Shown here in pieces: positions 26,101-34,056 of a stretch of DNA of 64,000 nt (the stretch's first letter is position 1; each line of letters begins with the position of its first letter). The stretch covers positions 1-64,000 of the forward strand of contig JAXGXF010000007.1 of NCBI GenBank assembly GCA_040772885.1, in the 5' to 3' direction. The stretch comes from Pullichristensenella sp002068815. GTDB lineage: Bacteria > Bacillota > Clostridia > Christensenellales > Aristaeellaceae. A program made the translations under genes and the position numbers. The notes under the pieces were generated by a model. That model had not been told where the DNA came from, did not search any database, and worked only from the letters and a program-made list of their open reading frames with translations.

Positions 26101-27767
26101 GGATTCTGTTCGTCGCCGAAGATCGCGTAGATGTCGATGGGATTCGCGGGATCGTAGTCGATCAAGACTTCGGCATCCATGACGATGTCCTTGTTCGTGT
26201 TGTTGACGAGGCCGCGCTGTGCGGCGATCGTGCGAAGCTCGAGGTAGGTGGTCGTCCTGTCGGCGGGCCACGTCATGGTCGCGGACAGCTTCCAGCCCGT
26301 CACGCGGACGCCGCTGGGCACGAAGCAGGAGATCGGGAGCGCCATGTCCGGCGTCGCCGGCGACGCGATCACCCGGCCGACCCGGAGCCCGCCCTGCATG
26401 AGATTCAGGTAGATCAGCTGCGTATACGGGGCTCCCTGCGGAAGCGTCGGCACGTAATAGGCGCAGAAGGACACCTCGTCCCGGCCGTAGCCCTCCGCGA
26501 CAGCCTGCTGGCCGACGATCTCGACGGCCTGCGCGTAGGTCAGGGAGGGAGTGCCCTCGAACTGCGCGCCGAGCCACTCGCCGCTTTCGATGTCGATGCC
26601 CTGCCAGAAGGCGTCGTACCCCTCGCGCTCCGGGAGCAGAGGGAGGGTCTTCGCCGGCCCGCCCTCGTACAGCTTCACGCCGCCGAGGCTGTCGAACGCC
26701 CAGTAGGCGTCCGTGCGCTTTTCCCAGAACGACAGCGTCATCGAATAGGCCTCGTTCATCTCCGTCCGGAACACCAGGTTGAACCCGAGGCCGTACTGCT
26801 GTTTGAGCGCCGTCAACTCGTTGTAGCTGATGCTCAGTTTGTCGGACGCGAGCGCGTAGACCGGCTTGTAGTCCGAATCGAGCAGCGTCCAGCACGACCC
26901 GGGCAGGTACAGCTCGGGAAGGTCGTGCGCGCGGTCCGGCTCGTCCGGGAGAATGAGCATCCTGTCCGCATCGCGCGTGAGCACGCCGCCGTCTTCGGTC
27001 TCCTTCTCCTGAAACTCGAGCACAAACGGCGCATGCTCCGGGTCGATCAGCGCATACGTCGACTGGATCGAGACATAGGCGCACTCGGTCTGGCTGTTTG
27101 TGGTGGAGAACTCCTCCGCCGGCACGGAGGGCAGGAGGTCCTCAAAGGACGCGGCCGCGGCGTCCGCGGCGAAGTTCTGCGCGTTTCCGTAGGCGGTCAG
27201 CTTCCAGCCGGTGTGCGTATAGATGCCGTTGACCGGGATTTCCGGGAACGCGGCGGCGGAGCCGCCCTCGATGACGGCCATCCTGTCCAGCACCTCGCCC
27301 GAAAAGCCGTCCCTGAACTCTATGTAGATGATGCGCGGGATTTCGCCCGCCTCGAGCGCGCTCATGAGCAGCGGCATGTCCGCCATCATCAGCATCCCCA
27401 GCATCGGTTCGCCCGCGAGCGGGTCCTCCCCGTCCGCGGGAATCTCGGTCGGCGGCGCGCCGGTCGGGGTCTCCGTCGCGGGGACCTCGGTCGGGGGCGC
27501 GTCGGTCGGCGGCGCGTCGGTCGGGGGCGCGTCGGTCGGGGGCGCGTCGGTCGGGGGCGCGTCGGTCGGGGGGTGTTCCGTCTGGGGAACCTCCGCCGGG
27601 GGCGCGTCGGTCGGGGAATTCCCCTCGGGCGCATCGCCTTTCTGCTCGATGCCGGACGCCGGGGCCTCCGTGGACTGCGGCGACGGCTCCTCCGCCAGCC
27701 CGGCAAGCGGCGCCGCAAAGATCACGAGCGCGAGCAGCAAGCTCAGCCACCTTGCGAATCGCTTCAT
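21888..27767 (-). CDS. Giant secreted surface protein: Thr-Asp-Ala-Pro repeats, InlB-like region, Big_2 array (frameshifted before its C-terminus)
   Basis: This frame encodes 1,959 residues; with the displaced C-terminus the full protein would be about 2,270. Order: signal peptide (1-25), Pro/Thr repeat linker (PPTDA units, about 45-90), and a region of roughly 1,000 residues with 'FRDGFSGEVLDRMAVIEGG' and 'GYLFLGWYTASG' features, like the Flg_new/Listeria-Bacteroides beta-grasp repeats of internalins. Six diverse Big_2 domains follow, then the 489-bp repeat array. The ATG at 27767 has AAGGAGG 8 nt upstream. Promoter is at 27823-27851 and terminator at 20911-20937. Probably an adhesin or stalk. 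No sortase motif is visible in either frame. The stop at 21888 comes from the 485-bp unit. Confidence 0.85.
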   Translation of the reverse strand: MKRFARWLSLLLALVIFAAPLAGLAEEPSPQSTEAPASGIEQKGDAPEGNSPTDAPPAEVPQTEHPPTDAPPTDAPPTDAPPTDAPPTDAPPTEVPATETPTGAPPTEIPADGEDPLAGEPMLGMLMMADMPLLMSALEAGEIPRIIYIEFRDGFSGEVLDRMAVIEGGSAAAFPEIPVNGIYTHTGWKLTAYGNAQNFAADAAAASFEDLLPSVPAEEFSTTNSQTECAYVSIQSTYALIDPEHAPFVLEFQEKETEDGGVLTRDADRMLILPDEPDRAHDLPELYLPGSCWTLLDSDYKPVYALASDKLSISYNELTALKQQYGLGFNLVFRTEMNEAYSMTLSFWEKRTDAYWAFDSLGGVKLYEGGPAKTLPLLPEREGYDAFWQGIDIESGEWLGAQFEGTPSLTYAQAVEIVGQQAVAEGYGRDEVSFCAYYVPTLPQGAPYTQLIYLNLMQGGLRVGRVIASPATPDMALPISCFVPSGVRVTGWKLSATMTWPADRTTTYLELRTIAAQRGLVNNTNKDIVMDAEVLIDYDPANPIDIYAIFGDEQNPELYAKRVTPGGSVNFPAGSREDWMVIYTLSDDGTPCLREQRVPASKTSMTYQELLDLVSIAGVRNYYGLPTIQIYFYAPTAEQVPTGYFEEKTIDVVLDGGDWLYFEDGSGNYLGRFHDSVRLAQSDTDARTFWGLEKIGGQLARGGYLFLGWYTASGVKALPANTNAAAYSQMAKYVKFDSNNYARLVLTPKFTFDGVSRGEQNAPIVKKLVFNDDLFAVTGYEKTLTLEYGKTVIAPTPPPLSNTTLKFKYWVLWHEEDMQIIKAGSKITFNTLSPFLSKYGFMYGSVIPLYAWYEGSIYYGEHQIDVIFYGRFNKRLTTRTASSLDSDLIPLPEVTPPEGLVFNGWIVYGENGTVRWYRDRTSFGYSEVKSICADEDGWVEAYALFGAEPVDDPAVPRHPTISIKDGKTAYLGFGETITLVAGPDSLVQQKDSVFWDNRSPSLISVMNNGDGTATVKAGSKAGTAEVIVSYSGFGRSMKLYVSKTPTSVSIPKSLSLLVNGTAKLAATISPKDAKPLDVVWRSSNPEIATVMSNGTVDAMGVGTATITATTLNGKAASCTVTVGRPTSFVKLDPVFTPREYDVGGKVQLSAKAYPLNALQQFDWKSSNTKIATVDANGLVTGVAAGVAKITATAKDGTGMSDSVDLAFVRPVTGISCPPSVHVFVGRTVAVKASALPGAAYLEWAIGHDYYARVSVYGEVTGLNPGETTLRITARNGVTKVIPVSVTVPVSSISVLPDTAEVEIGKTLKLEASVSDAHYPDLRWSSSDTRIAKVDANGLVTGVKAGKAVITATAKDGSGVKDSATVTVYQGVTGIKLSAAQLALTTSQTAALKAALSPSKPKYTGVEWTSSSTGVATVANGVVTAVAPGEAVITAKAHNGLIATCAVRVYPPAQSIAIAGQSEVVPKGKVQLTASALPEGARQDFTWATSNYKVATVSQTGLVTGVKLGSATIKATAKDGSGRFMTFTVAVITGASGVRLSSARLVMKPEEMKTLTAAVSPWNAAHKEVTWTSSNEGVATVANGVVTAVALGDAVITAKTHNGKAATCAIKVVMATESVEITGKGEVELKGKVQLTASALPADALQEFTWSTSNYKVATVSQTGVVTGVKLGTVTITATSNHDKTKYNRFTVAVITGASGVRLSSTRLVMKPEEMKTLTAAVSPWNAAHKEVTWTSSNEGVATVANGVVTAVALGDAVITAKTHNGKAATCAIKVVMATESVEITGKGEVELKGKVQLTASALPADALQEFTWSTSNYKVATVSQTGVVTGVKLGTVTITATSNHDKTKYNRFTVAVITGASGVRLSSTRLVMKPEEMKTLTAAVSPWNAAHKEVTWTSSNEGVATVANRVVTAVSLGDAVITAKTHNGKAATCAIKVVMATESVEITGKGEVELKGKVR
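27487..27577 (-). repeat. 15-bp minisatellite coding for PPTDA repeats
   Basis: About six tandem copies of a 15-bp unit (TCGGTCGGGGGCGCG on the plus strand) encode the 'PTDAP' linker. The copies differ by only one or two bases. Confidence 0.85.
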
Positions 27768-27822
27768 CGATCCATCCTCCTTCATCGCTGTCTCCCAACG
27801 CGCAGGCGTTAAGAATGATTTA

Positions 27823-27851
27823 AGTATATTCCATATTATGTTAAAAATCAA
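27823..27851 (-). promoter_or_regulatory. Promoter of the giant surface protein gene
   Basis: On the minus strand TTGATT (27851-27846) and TATACT (27828-27823) are 17 nt apart, 56 nt before the ATG at 27767. The flanks are AT-rich, in contrast to the surrounding genome. Confidence 0.75.
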
Positions 27852-28011
27852 CACACTTTCATAGTTTTGATCGAAAACCGCCGCCCTTGACGGGGAGGCG
27901 GCGCGCGGAAACGCAAAACGCAATCCGCCTTTCGCAGATGAAGGATTTTGCGCGAAAATGTCGAATATTGATCTGCGATCGGAAAACGAGAGCACAAGGG
28001 AAGGGCCGCCT

Positions 28012-28788
28012 ATGTTCGCAGCCGAAAGACGCAAGAAGATCAAGGAGATACTGCTGGAGTACGGGCACATCGACGTCAACACGCTGTGCTCGCTCTTGAG
28101 CGTCTCCGTCGCGACGGTGCGCCGCGACCTCGACACGCTCGAGCGCGAGGGATTTCTTGTGAAGGAGCACGGCGGCGCGCTGCTTAACGAGAGCGAGGCG
28201 CAGCCGCCGGGCGAGGTGCTGCTGAACCTGAACGCGGACCTCTATTCCGCGGAAAAGCGCCAGATCGGCCGCGTCGCCGCGAACCTCGTCAACGAGGGCG
28301 AGGCGGTGTTCATCGGCTCCGGCAGCACCTGCCTTTGCCTCGCGCGCGAGCTTCCGGACATGCGCGCGATCGTCGTGACGAACAGCCTGCACGTCGCCGC
28401 GGTGACGGCCTCGAAGCGGCAGGTCTCGACGGTGTTGCTCGGCGGCGACGTGGAGCTCGCCGACGGCCTGCTCGCCAGCCGCGGCATGTACGCGGAGGAG
28501 AACATCCGCAACATGTTCGTCGACAAGGCGTTTCTGTCCGCGCAAGGGGCCTCGATCGCGGTCGGCTACACGATGAACAGCCGCGAGCAGGCGGCGCTCT
28601 ACAAGCGCGTAATCGAGCGCGCGGCGGAGGTCGTGATGCTGATGGACTACTCGAAGTTCGGCCGGCGAACGCTCGTGCCGCTCGCGCCGCTGACGGCGTT
28701 CCGGCGCGTGGTCTCCAACAACCAGATCGACGAGAAATACCGCGAGTACTACGTAGAGAACGGCATAAAGCTCTACACATCGCCGTAG
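28012..28788 (+). CDS. DeoR-family transcriptional regulator
   Basis: This 258-residue repressor has an N-terminal DeoR helix-turn-helix ('VNTLCSLLSVSVATVRRDLDTLEREGFLVKEHGGAL', about 18-53) and a C-terminal DeoRC sugar-phosphate-sensing domain with 'FIGSGSTCLCLARELP', 'VVTNSLHVA', 'LLGGDVE' and 'DYSKFGRR'. The ATG at 28012 with AAGGGAAGGG upstream is preferred to the in-frame ATG at 27958. It lies 13 nt upstream of a sugar-ABC ATPase and probably controls the adjacent transport genes. The palindrome at 30394-30414, just downstream of the binding-protein promoter, is a candidate operator. Confidence 0.9.
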   Translation: MFAAERRKKIKEILLEYGHIDVNTLCSLLSVSVATVRRDLDTLEREGFLVKEHGGALLNESEAQPPGEVLLNLNADLYSAEKRQIGRVAANLVNEGEAVFIGSGSTCLCLARELPDMRAIVVTNSLHVAAVTASKRQVSTVLLGGDVELADGLLASRGMYAEENIRNMFVDKAFLSAQGASIAVGYTMNSREQAALYKRVIERAAEVVMLMDYSKFGRRTLVPLAPLTAFRRVVSNNQIDEKYREYYVENGIKLYTSP

Positions 28789-28801
28789 CCGGGGGCGCAC
28801 G

Positions 28802-30298
28802 ATGCAGCAGCATGTTTTTCTGGAACTCTCCGACATCACGGTCCGGTACGGCGACGTCGAGGCGCTCTCGGGCGTCGGCGTCGAGATTTGCCGCGGGGAG
28901 ATCGTCGGCGTCATCGGCGAAAACGGCTCCGGCAAGACGACGCTTCTGAACATCATCGCGGGCGTCTTTGCCCCGGAGGGCGGTTCGATGCGGGTCGACG
29001 GGCAGGCGTACCGGCCGCGCACGCCCGCGGACGCGGACAGGCTGGGCATCGTGTCCGTGATGAACACGCCGAACCTCGTCGGGACGCTTTCGGTCGCCGA
29101 GAACGTGATGCACGACCGGTATCCCAGGAACCGGCTCGGCATGATCGATTGGCGCAGGCTCTTCGGGGAGTGCCGCCGGCTGTTTCAGGAACTCGACATA
29201 CCGATCGACCCGAGCATCCCCGCCGACCGGCTCGGCATGCGCGAAAAGCGGCTCGTGGAGCTCGTGCGCGCGTACCACTCCGGCGCGCAGCTGGTGCTCT
29301 TGGACGAGCCGGACCTGTCCCGCGAGGACGAGCGATTTCCGACGACGCTGAACCTGCTCCGGCGCGTGACCGCGCGCGGCGGCAGCGTGCTGGTGACGAC
29401 GCACCGGATTCAGACGATTCTCGAGATCGCCGACCGCGTGACGATACTCGACAACGGCCGCGTGCGGCTGACCGAGCGGAGCGCCGCGCTCGACCAGGAG
29501 GCGGTGCTGAAGCTGCTCGACGACCCGCGCAAGGACGTGTATCCCAAGCTGCGCGCGCTCGCCGGAAAGCCGGTGCTCAGGCTCGAGGCGCTCGCGACGC
29601 GCGGCGGGCTGAACAGCCTGTCGCTCGAGGTGCGCGGCGGCGAGATTCTCGGGATCGCCGCGCTGACGGGCGATCAGCGGATGTGGCTTCCGAACGCGCT
29701 GTACGGGCTCGACGAGGTGATTTCGGGCGAAATCCGGCTGCACGGCCAGAGGATGCGCATCCCGGACCCGGCGGCGGCCGTGCGGCTGGGCATCGGGTAC
29801 CTGTCGGAGGACCGCGTCGCGTGGGGGCTGCAGTCGGGCTTCGCGGTGCCGGAGAACATCACGCTCTCGAACCTCGGAAAGATCCGCGTGCGGGGGCTGC
29901 TCAGGCGCCGCGAGGAGCTGCGCGTCGCGCGCGGGTACGTGCGAAGGTTCAACATCCGCGTGCGCTCTCTGAGCGACAAGGTCTCGACGCTCTCGACCGG
30001 GAACCAGCAGAAGGTGCTTTTGTCCCGCTGGCTGTTCTCGAACTGCCGCATATTGATCCTCGAGGAGCCCACGAAGAACATCGACGGCCCGTCCCGCAAC
30101 GAAATCTACAACTTCATGAACGCGTATGTGCAGCGCGGCGGGACGCTGCTGATCGCCTCCTCGGACATCGACGAGATGGTCGGCATGTGCGACCGCGTGC
30201 TCGCGTTCCGCGCCGGCGCGCCCCGCGTGTTTGCGCGCCCGGAGATGACGAAAAGCGCGGTGTTTTCCTACATCGCCGGGAAGCCGCAGCGGGACTAG
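28802..30298 (+). CDS. Degenerate RbsA/MglA-type tandem ABC ATPase
   Basis: This 498-residue protein has the double-ATPase layout of sugar importers. The first half keeps Walker A 'GENGSGKTT', Walker B 'LVLLDEP' and H-loop 'TTHR', but its signature is degenerate ('RLGMREKRLVELV' instead of LSxGxxQ). The second half has lost Walker A ('ALTGDQRMWLPNA' where GxxGxG is expected), keeps the signature 'LSTGNQQKVLLSRW' and a Walker B 'LILEEPTKNID', and has Ser at the H-loop position ('IASSD'). A second, canonical RbsA-type ATPase lies 1.3 kb downstream beside the only permease. This protein may pair with that permease, serve a transporter elsewhere, or regulate. It is probably cotranscribed with deoR. 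Confidence 0.88.
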   Translation: MQQHVFLELSDITVRYGDVEALSGVGVEICRGEIVGVIGENGSGKTTLLNIIAGVFAPEGGSMRVDGQAYRPRTPADADRLGIVSVMNTPNLVGTLSVAENVMHDRYPRNRLGMIDWRRLFGECRRLFQELDIPIDPSIPADRLGMREKRLVELVRAYHSGAQLVLLDEPDLSREDERFPTTLNLLRRVTARGGSVLVTTHRIQTILEIADRVTILDNGRVRLTERSAALDQEAVLKLLDDPRKDVYPKLRALAGKPVLRLEALATRGGLNSLSLEVRGGEILGIAALTGDQRMWLPNALYGLDEVISGEIRLHGQRMRIPDPAAAVRLGIGYLSEDRVAWGLQSGFAVPENITLSNLGKIRVRGLLRRREELRVARGYVRRFNIRVRSLSDKVSTLSTGNQQKVLLSRWLFSNCRILILEEPTKNIDGPSRNEIYNFMNAYVQRGGTLLIASSDIDEMVGMCDRVLAFRAGAPRVFARPEMTKSAVFSYIAGKPQRD

Positions 30299-30348
30299 CT
30301 GTCCAAAACAAACGACTTGTCCGAAATAAACCAATGTCGGGGCCCGTA

Positions 30349-30377
30349 TTGACAACCACGCGCGCAGTTGATACAAT
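30349..30377 (+). promoter_or_regulatory. Promoter of the sugar ABC transport operon
   Basis: TTGACA (30349-30354), a 17-nt spacer, then TACAAT (30372-30377) form a near-consensus promoter. Transcription would start at about 30384. Confidence 0.9.
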
Positions 30378-30393
30378 TCAAAAAAGAGCAAAA

Positions 30394-30414
30394 ACGATCA
30401 AAATGCTTGATCGT
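30394..30414. promoter_or_regulatory. Candidate repressor operator in the sugar ABC leader
   Basis: The perfect 8-bp inverted repeat ACGATCAA (30394-30401) and TTGATCGT (30407-30414) has a 5-nt spacer and lies about 10 nt after the predicted transcription start. It is well placed for repression, probably by the neighbouring DeoR protein. Confidence 0.65.
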
Positions 30415-30490
30415 AAATGGTCGGGTTTGCCGGGACTGCGCGAATTTGTTTGCCGAAGGGCAATCAAAAATATGGAGAGGGGTATTGGAC

Positions 30491-31471
30491 ATGAAGAAAC
30501 TCTTGACGGTTCTGCTGGCCGCGATTTTCCTGCTCGCGGTCGCCGCTCCGGCGCTCGCGGAGACGGCTCCGATTCGCGTCGGGTTCGCCAACATCAACGA
30601 GAAGGGCTCCTTTGGCAAGATGGTGCTGCAGAACATGAAGAAGGTGGCCGCGGAGCGCGGCTACGAGATCATCTGCGTCGACAACAACTCCGACGGCGCG
30701 ACGGCCGTCCAGAACGCCGACACGCTGATCTCGATGGACATCGACATCATGATCGAGTTCAACGTCGACCAGTCGGTCGCGCCGGTCATCATGGAGAAGT
30801 TCAACGCGGCGAGCATCCCGGTCATCGCGATCGACATCGCGCACGAGGGCGCGACCTTCTTCGGCGCGGACAACGCGTTCGCGGGCACGCTCGCCGGCGA
30901 GACCGCGGGCGATTGGGTCAACAAGAACTGGGGCGGCGAGATCGAGTACGTCGTGCTCATCGTGCAGCCGGTCTCCGGCCCGGCGGTCGCGCCGCGCGTG
31001 AAGATGTTCCCCGAGGGGCTCAGGAACAAGGGCATACAGTTTGAGGACAGCCAGATCGTCGAGATCGACGGCCAGAACGACGCGCAGTTCACGCAGGCGC
31101 GCTTCGCGGACTTCCTGCTCGCGCATCCGGACGCCAAGAAGATCGCCGTCGCGACGATCAACGACGTCGCCGCCAGCGGCGTCTACGCAGCCGCCGAGAC
31201 CGCCGGCCGCGCCGAGAACATCGTGCTCGTCAGCCAGAACTGCACCGCGGACTTCGTGGAGCCCATGTACGCCGTCGAGGGAAAGACGAACTGGATCGCC
31301 TCGATCGCCTACTTCCCGAACCGCTACGGCGAGTTCGTGTTCAACATCGTCGACAAGCTCGTCGCGGGCGAGACGCTCGAGCCCGCCTACTACATCGACC
31401 ACATCGCCATCACCTGGGACAACATCAAGGAGTGGTATCCGATCGACAACCTGCCGTGGGCGGGGCTGTAG
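30491..31471 (+). CDS. Sugar ABC transporter substrate-binding protein (RbsB-like)
   Basis: This 326-residue protein has a signal peptide (about 1-22, ALA-ETA) and a periplasmic-binding-protein-4 fold: 'IRVGFANINEKGSFGKMVLQNMKKVA', 'DTLISMDIDIMIEF', 'NAASIPVIAIDIAHEGATFFGADN' and 'AVATINDVAASGVYAAAE'. No lipobox Cys is present, which is unusual for a Gram-positive binding protein; retention must be by another means. GGAGAGGGG precedes the ATG at 30491. It is the first gene after the strong promoter, with an inhibitory-looking hairpin between it and the ATPase. The ligand is probably a pentose or hexose, perhaps an L-sugar, judging from the RhaM-like gene downstream. Confidence 0.9.
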   Translation: MKKLLTVLLAAIFLLAVAAPALAETAPIRVGFANINEKGSFGKMVLQNMKKVAAERGYEIICVDNNSDGATAVQNADTLISMDIDIMIEFNVDQSVAPVIMEKFNAASIPVIAIDIAHEGATFFGADNAFAGTLAGETAGDWVNKNWGGEIEYVVLIVQPVSGPAVAPRVKMFPEGLRNKGIQFEDSQIVEIDGQNDAQFTQARFADFLLAHPDAKKIAVATINDVAASGVYAAAETAGRAENIVLVSQNCTADFVEPMYAVEGKTNWIASIAYFPNRYGEFVFNIVDKLVAGETLEPAYYIDHIAITWDNIKEWYPIDNLPWAGL

Positions 31472-31490
31472 AGCCGGAACAGGATTCATG

Positions 31491-31522
31491 GCGCCGGTCG
31501 GTTTCCCAAAGCCGGCCGGCGC
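31491..31522 (+). other. Intercistronic hairpin between binding protein and ATPase genes
   Basis: GCGCCGGTCGG (31491-31501) pairs with CCGGCCGGCGC (31512-31522) over 11 bp with one G-U, 19 nt after the binding-protein stop. Such hairpins commonly stabilise the upstream message or attenuate read-through, giving more binding protein than ATPase. No U-tract follows. Confidence 0.55.
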
Positions 31523-31556
31523 GCCTTTCAACAGCGGATTCAGGAGGTGAAGGCCG

Positions 31557-33056
31557 ATGGCGCCGAATCAGGGAGCGGGCGAAGTGGTGCTGCGCGCCAC
31601 GGGCATTTCCAAGGGATTTCCGGGCGTCAAGGCGCTCACCGACGTCGACCTCGAGGTCCGGCGCGGCGAGGTCGTGGCGCTGCTCGGCGAAAACGGCGCC
31701 GGCAAGTCGACGCTCATCAAGATCCTCTCGGGCGTGTACTCGCTCGACAAGGGCGAGATCGAGCTCGAGGGGAAGCGCGTGAAGTTCGACCTCCCCTCCG
31801 AGGCGAAGGCCGCCGGAATCGGCATCATCCATCAGGAATTGAACTACGTCGCCACGGTGTCCGTGGCGGAGAACATATACATGGGCGACATCCCGAAAAA
31901 GGGGCTCGTGATCGACTACCGGCGCATGTACCGGGGCGCGCGGGAGATCATGGCGAAGATCGGCGTCGACATCGACCCGAAGATGCCGATCGGCCGCTGC
32001 ACGGTCGCGCAGAAGCAATTGATCGAGATCGCGAAGGTCATCGCGAACGACGTCAAGGTGCTGATCATGGACGAGCCGACGAGCGCGCTGAACGACGTCG
32101 AGACCGAGAACCTGTTTCGGTTCATTGGGCAGGCGAAGTCGATGGGCATCGCGATCATCTACATCTCGCACAAGCTCGACGAGATTTTCCGCATCGCCGA
32201 CCGCGTGGTGGTGCTGCGCGACGGCTGCGTGACCGGCCGGCTCGACGCAAAGACCGCGACGCGCGAGGCGCTGATCCGCACGATGGTCGGCCGCGACCTG
32301 ACCGACATGTACCCGAAGACGCCGGGCGCGCCGAAGGGCGTCGCGATCGAGGTCAGGGATTTGACGAACGACGCGCTCTTCGGCGTCAGCTTCGCCGCCC
32401 GCAAGGGCGAGATATTCGGCGTATACGGGCTGCTCGGCTCCGGGCACCAGGACTTGGGCGCGGCGATCTTCGGGCAGACGATCGTCCGAAGCGGCGAGAT
32501 ATGGATCGACGGCAAAAGGGTCAAGATAAACGATCCGCTCGACGCGCTGAAAAACGGCGTCGCCTACGTGCCGGCCGAGCGCAAGACCGAGGGGCTCGTG
32601 CTCAACAACACGGTGCGCGTGAACATGCTCTCGGCGTTCTACGCGAAGAACAGCCGCCGGCGGTTTACGAACAAGCGGTTCGAGGCCGGGATCACCGACA
32701 AGTGGATCAAAAACCTCTCGATCAAGACGCCCTCCGGCGAGACGAGGGTCGAGTCGCTCTCCGGCGGCAACCAGCAGAAGGTCGTGCTGTCGAAGTGCCT
32801 CGAACTGGAGCCCGAGGTCATGATCCTCAACGAGCCGACGCGCGGCATAGATGTCGGCGCGAAGGCCGAGATCTACCGGATACTCGACGATTTGTGCCGG
32901 AAGGGCAAGTGCGTCATCATGATCACGTCCGAGATGCCGGAGCTCCTGACGATGTCCGACCGGATCATGGTCATGCACGCGGGCCGGATCGGCGGCTTTC
33001 TCGAGGCCAGGGGCGCGACGCAGGAAGACGTGCTGAAATACGCGATAGGAGGCTGA
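31557..33056 (+). CDS. Sugar ABC transporter tandem ATPase (RbsA/MglA family)
   Basis: This 499-residue double ATPase is the canonical one of the two. The first half has Walker A 'GENGAGKST', the Q-loop 'IIHQELNYV', the signature-region variant 'CTVAQKQLIEIAK', Walker B 'LIMDEPTSAL' and H-loop 'ISHK'. The second half has the usual weak P-loop 'GLLGSGHQD', the signature 'LSGGNQQKVVLSK', Walker B 'MILNEPTRGIDVG' and 'ITSEMPEL'. AGGAGGTGA lies 7 nt before the ATG. It works with the binding protein before it and the permease that starts 4 nt after its stop. Confidence 0.93.
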   Translation: MAPNQGAGEVVLRATGISKGFPGVKALTDVDLEVRRGEVVALLGENGAGKSTLIKILSGVYSLDKGEIELEGKRVKFDLPSEAKAAGIGIIHQELNYVATVSVAENIYMGDIPKKGLVIDYRRMYRGAREIMAKIGVDIDPKMPIGRCTVAQKQLIEIAKVIANDVKVLIMDEPTSALNDVETENLFRFIGQAKSMGIAIIYISHKLDEIFRIADRVVVLRDGCVTGRLDAKTATREALIRTMVGRDLTDMYPKTPGAPKGVAIEVRDLTNDALFGVSFAARKGEIFGVYGLLGSGHQDLGAAIFGQTIVRSGEIWIDGKRVKINDPLDALKNGVAYVPAERKTEGLVLNNTVRVNMLSAFYAKNSRRRFTNKRFEAGITDKWIKNLSIKTPSGETRVESLSGGNQQKVVLSKCLELEPEVMILNEPTRGIDVGAKAEIYRILDDLCRKGKCVIMITSEMPELLTMSDRIMVMHAGRIGGFLEARGATQEDVLKYAIGG

Positions 33057-33060
33057 CACC

Positions 33061-34056
33061 ATGGCTCAGAATTCGAACACACCCGCGCGCTCGAGGCTGC
33101 GCCGGGCGCTCACGACCGGGGACGCCTCCTCGCTGATCACGGTATCGACGGCGCTTGTCGTGCTGCTCACGTTCTTCTCGCTCGCCTCGCCGTATTTCTT
33201 CAAGCCGACGGTGTTTCTGAACATCGGCATGTACGCGGCGATTGTCGGGACGCTCGCGTGCTCGATGACGTTCATCAACGTGTCCGGAAACATCGACATC
33301 TCCGGCGGCTCGCAGATCGCGGTCGTCGGCATGATCGCGGCGGTGCTGATCCGAAGCGGGGACGTGCCGTGGTGGGTCGGCATGATCGGAGGCATTTTGA
33401 CGGGCTCCATGTGCGGCATGCTGAACGGCTTCTTCATCACCGTGTTCAAGTTAAACGCGTTCATCACGACGATCGCCAGCATGCAGATGCTGCGCGGCAT
33501 CGCGTATCTGATCTCGAACGGCCAGACGCTCGTCATCTCCGACCAGCACTTCAAGTTCATCGGCCGCGGCTATCTGGGCCCGATACCGTTCACGCTCGTC
33601 GTCTTGATCGTATTCTACATCATCTTCTACTTCGTTTCGCGCTACACGGTGTTCGGGCGCACGATCTACATGATCGGCGGCAACCCGCAGGCGAGCTTCC
33701 TGTCCGGCATCAAGGTGCAGCGCACGAAGTTCATACTCTACGTGATCAACGGCACGATGGCCGGGTTCGCGGGCGTGATGCTCGCGTCGCAGTCCGGCGC
33801 GGGGCTCCCGATGGCCGCGCCGAACGCGAACATGCAGGCGCTCTCGGCGGTCATCCTGGGCGGCGCGGGGCTGTCCGGCGGCCGCGGCACGATCGGCGGC
33901 ACGTTCATCGGCGTCATGGTGCTGTGCACGCTGAACACCGGCATGACGATGCTCTCGATCTCGTCGTTCTGGCAGGACGTGATCGTGGGCCTCGTGCTCC
34001 TGATCTCTGTGTCGATCGACGCGATCAAGAGCGGCGGGCTGAAGAGGAAGATATGA
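33061..34056 (+). CDS. Sugar ABC transporter permease (RbsC-like)
   Basis: This 331-residue integral membrane protein has 8-10 predicted helices and branched-chain/ribose-type permease motifs: 'INVSGNIDISGGSQIAVVGM', 'GMLNGFFITVFKLNAFITTIASMQMLRGIAYL', 'GGNPQASFLSGIKVQRTKF' and 'LGGAGLSGGRGTIGGTFIGV'. It presumably homodimerises. It is the only permease in the locus although two tandem ATPases are present. Its stop overlaps the start of the RhaM-like gene. Confidence 0.93.
   Translation: MAQNSNTPARSRLRRALTTGDASSLITVSTALVVLLTFFSLASPYFFKPTVFLNIGMYAAIVGTLACSMTFINVSGNIDISGGSQIAVVGMIAAVLIRSGDVPWWVGMIGGILTGSMCGMLNGFFITVFKLNAFITTIASMQMLRGIAYLISNGQTLVISDQHFKFIGRGYLGPIPFTLVVLIVFYIIFYFVSRYTVFGRTIYMIGGNPQASFLSGIKVQRTKFILYVINGTMAGFAGVMLASQSGAGLPMAAPNANMQALSAVILGGAGLSGGRGTIGGTFIGVMVLCTLNTGMTMLSISSFWQDVIVGLVLLISVSIDAIKSGGLKRKI

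Noticed and set aside
31484..31570. Apparent repeat of ATGGCGCCG just before and at the start of the second sugar ATPase
   Set aside because: The match is only about 10 bases and probably chance in GC-rich sequence.
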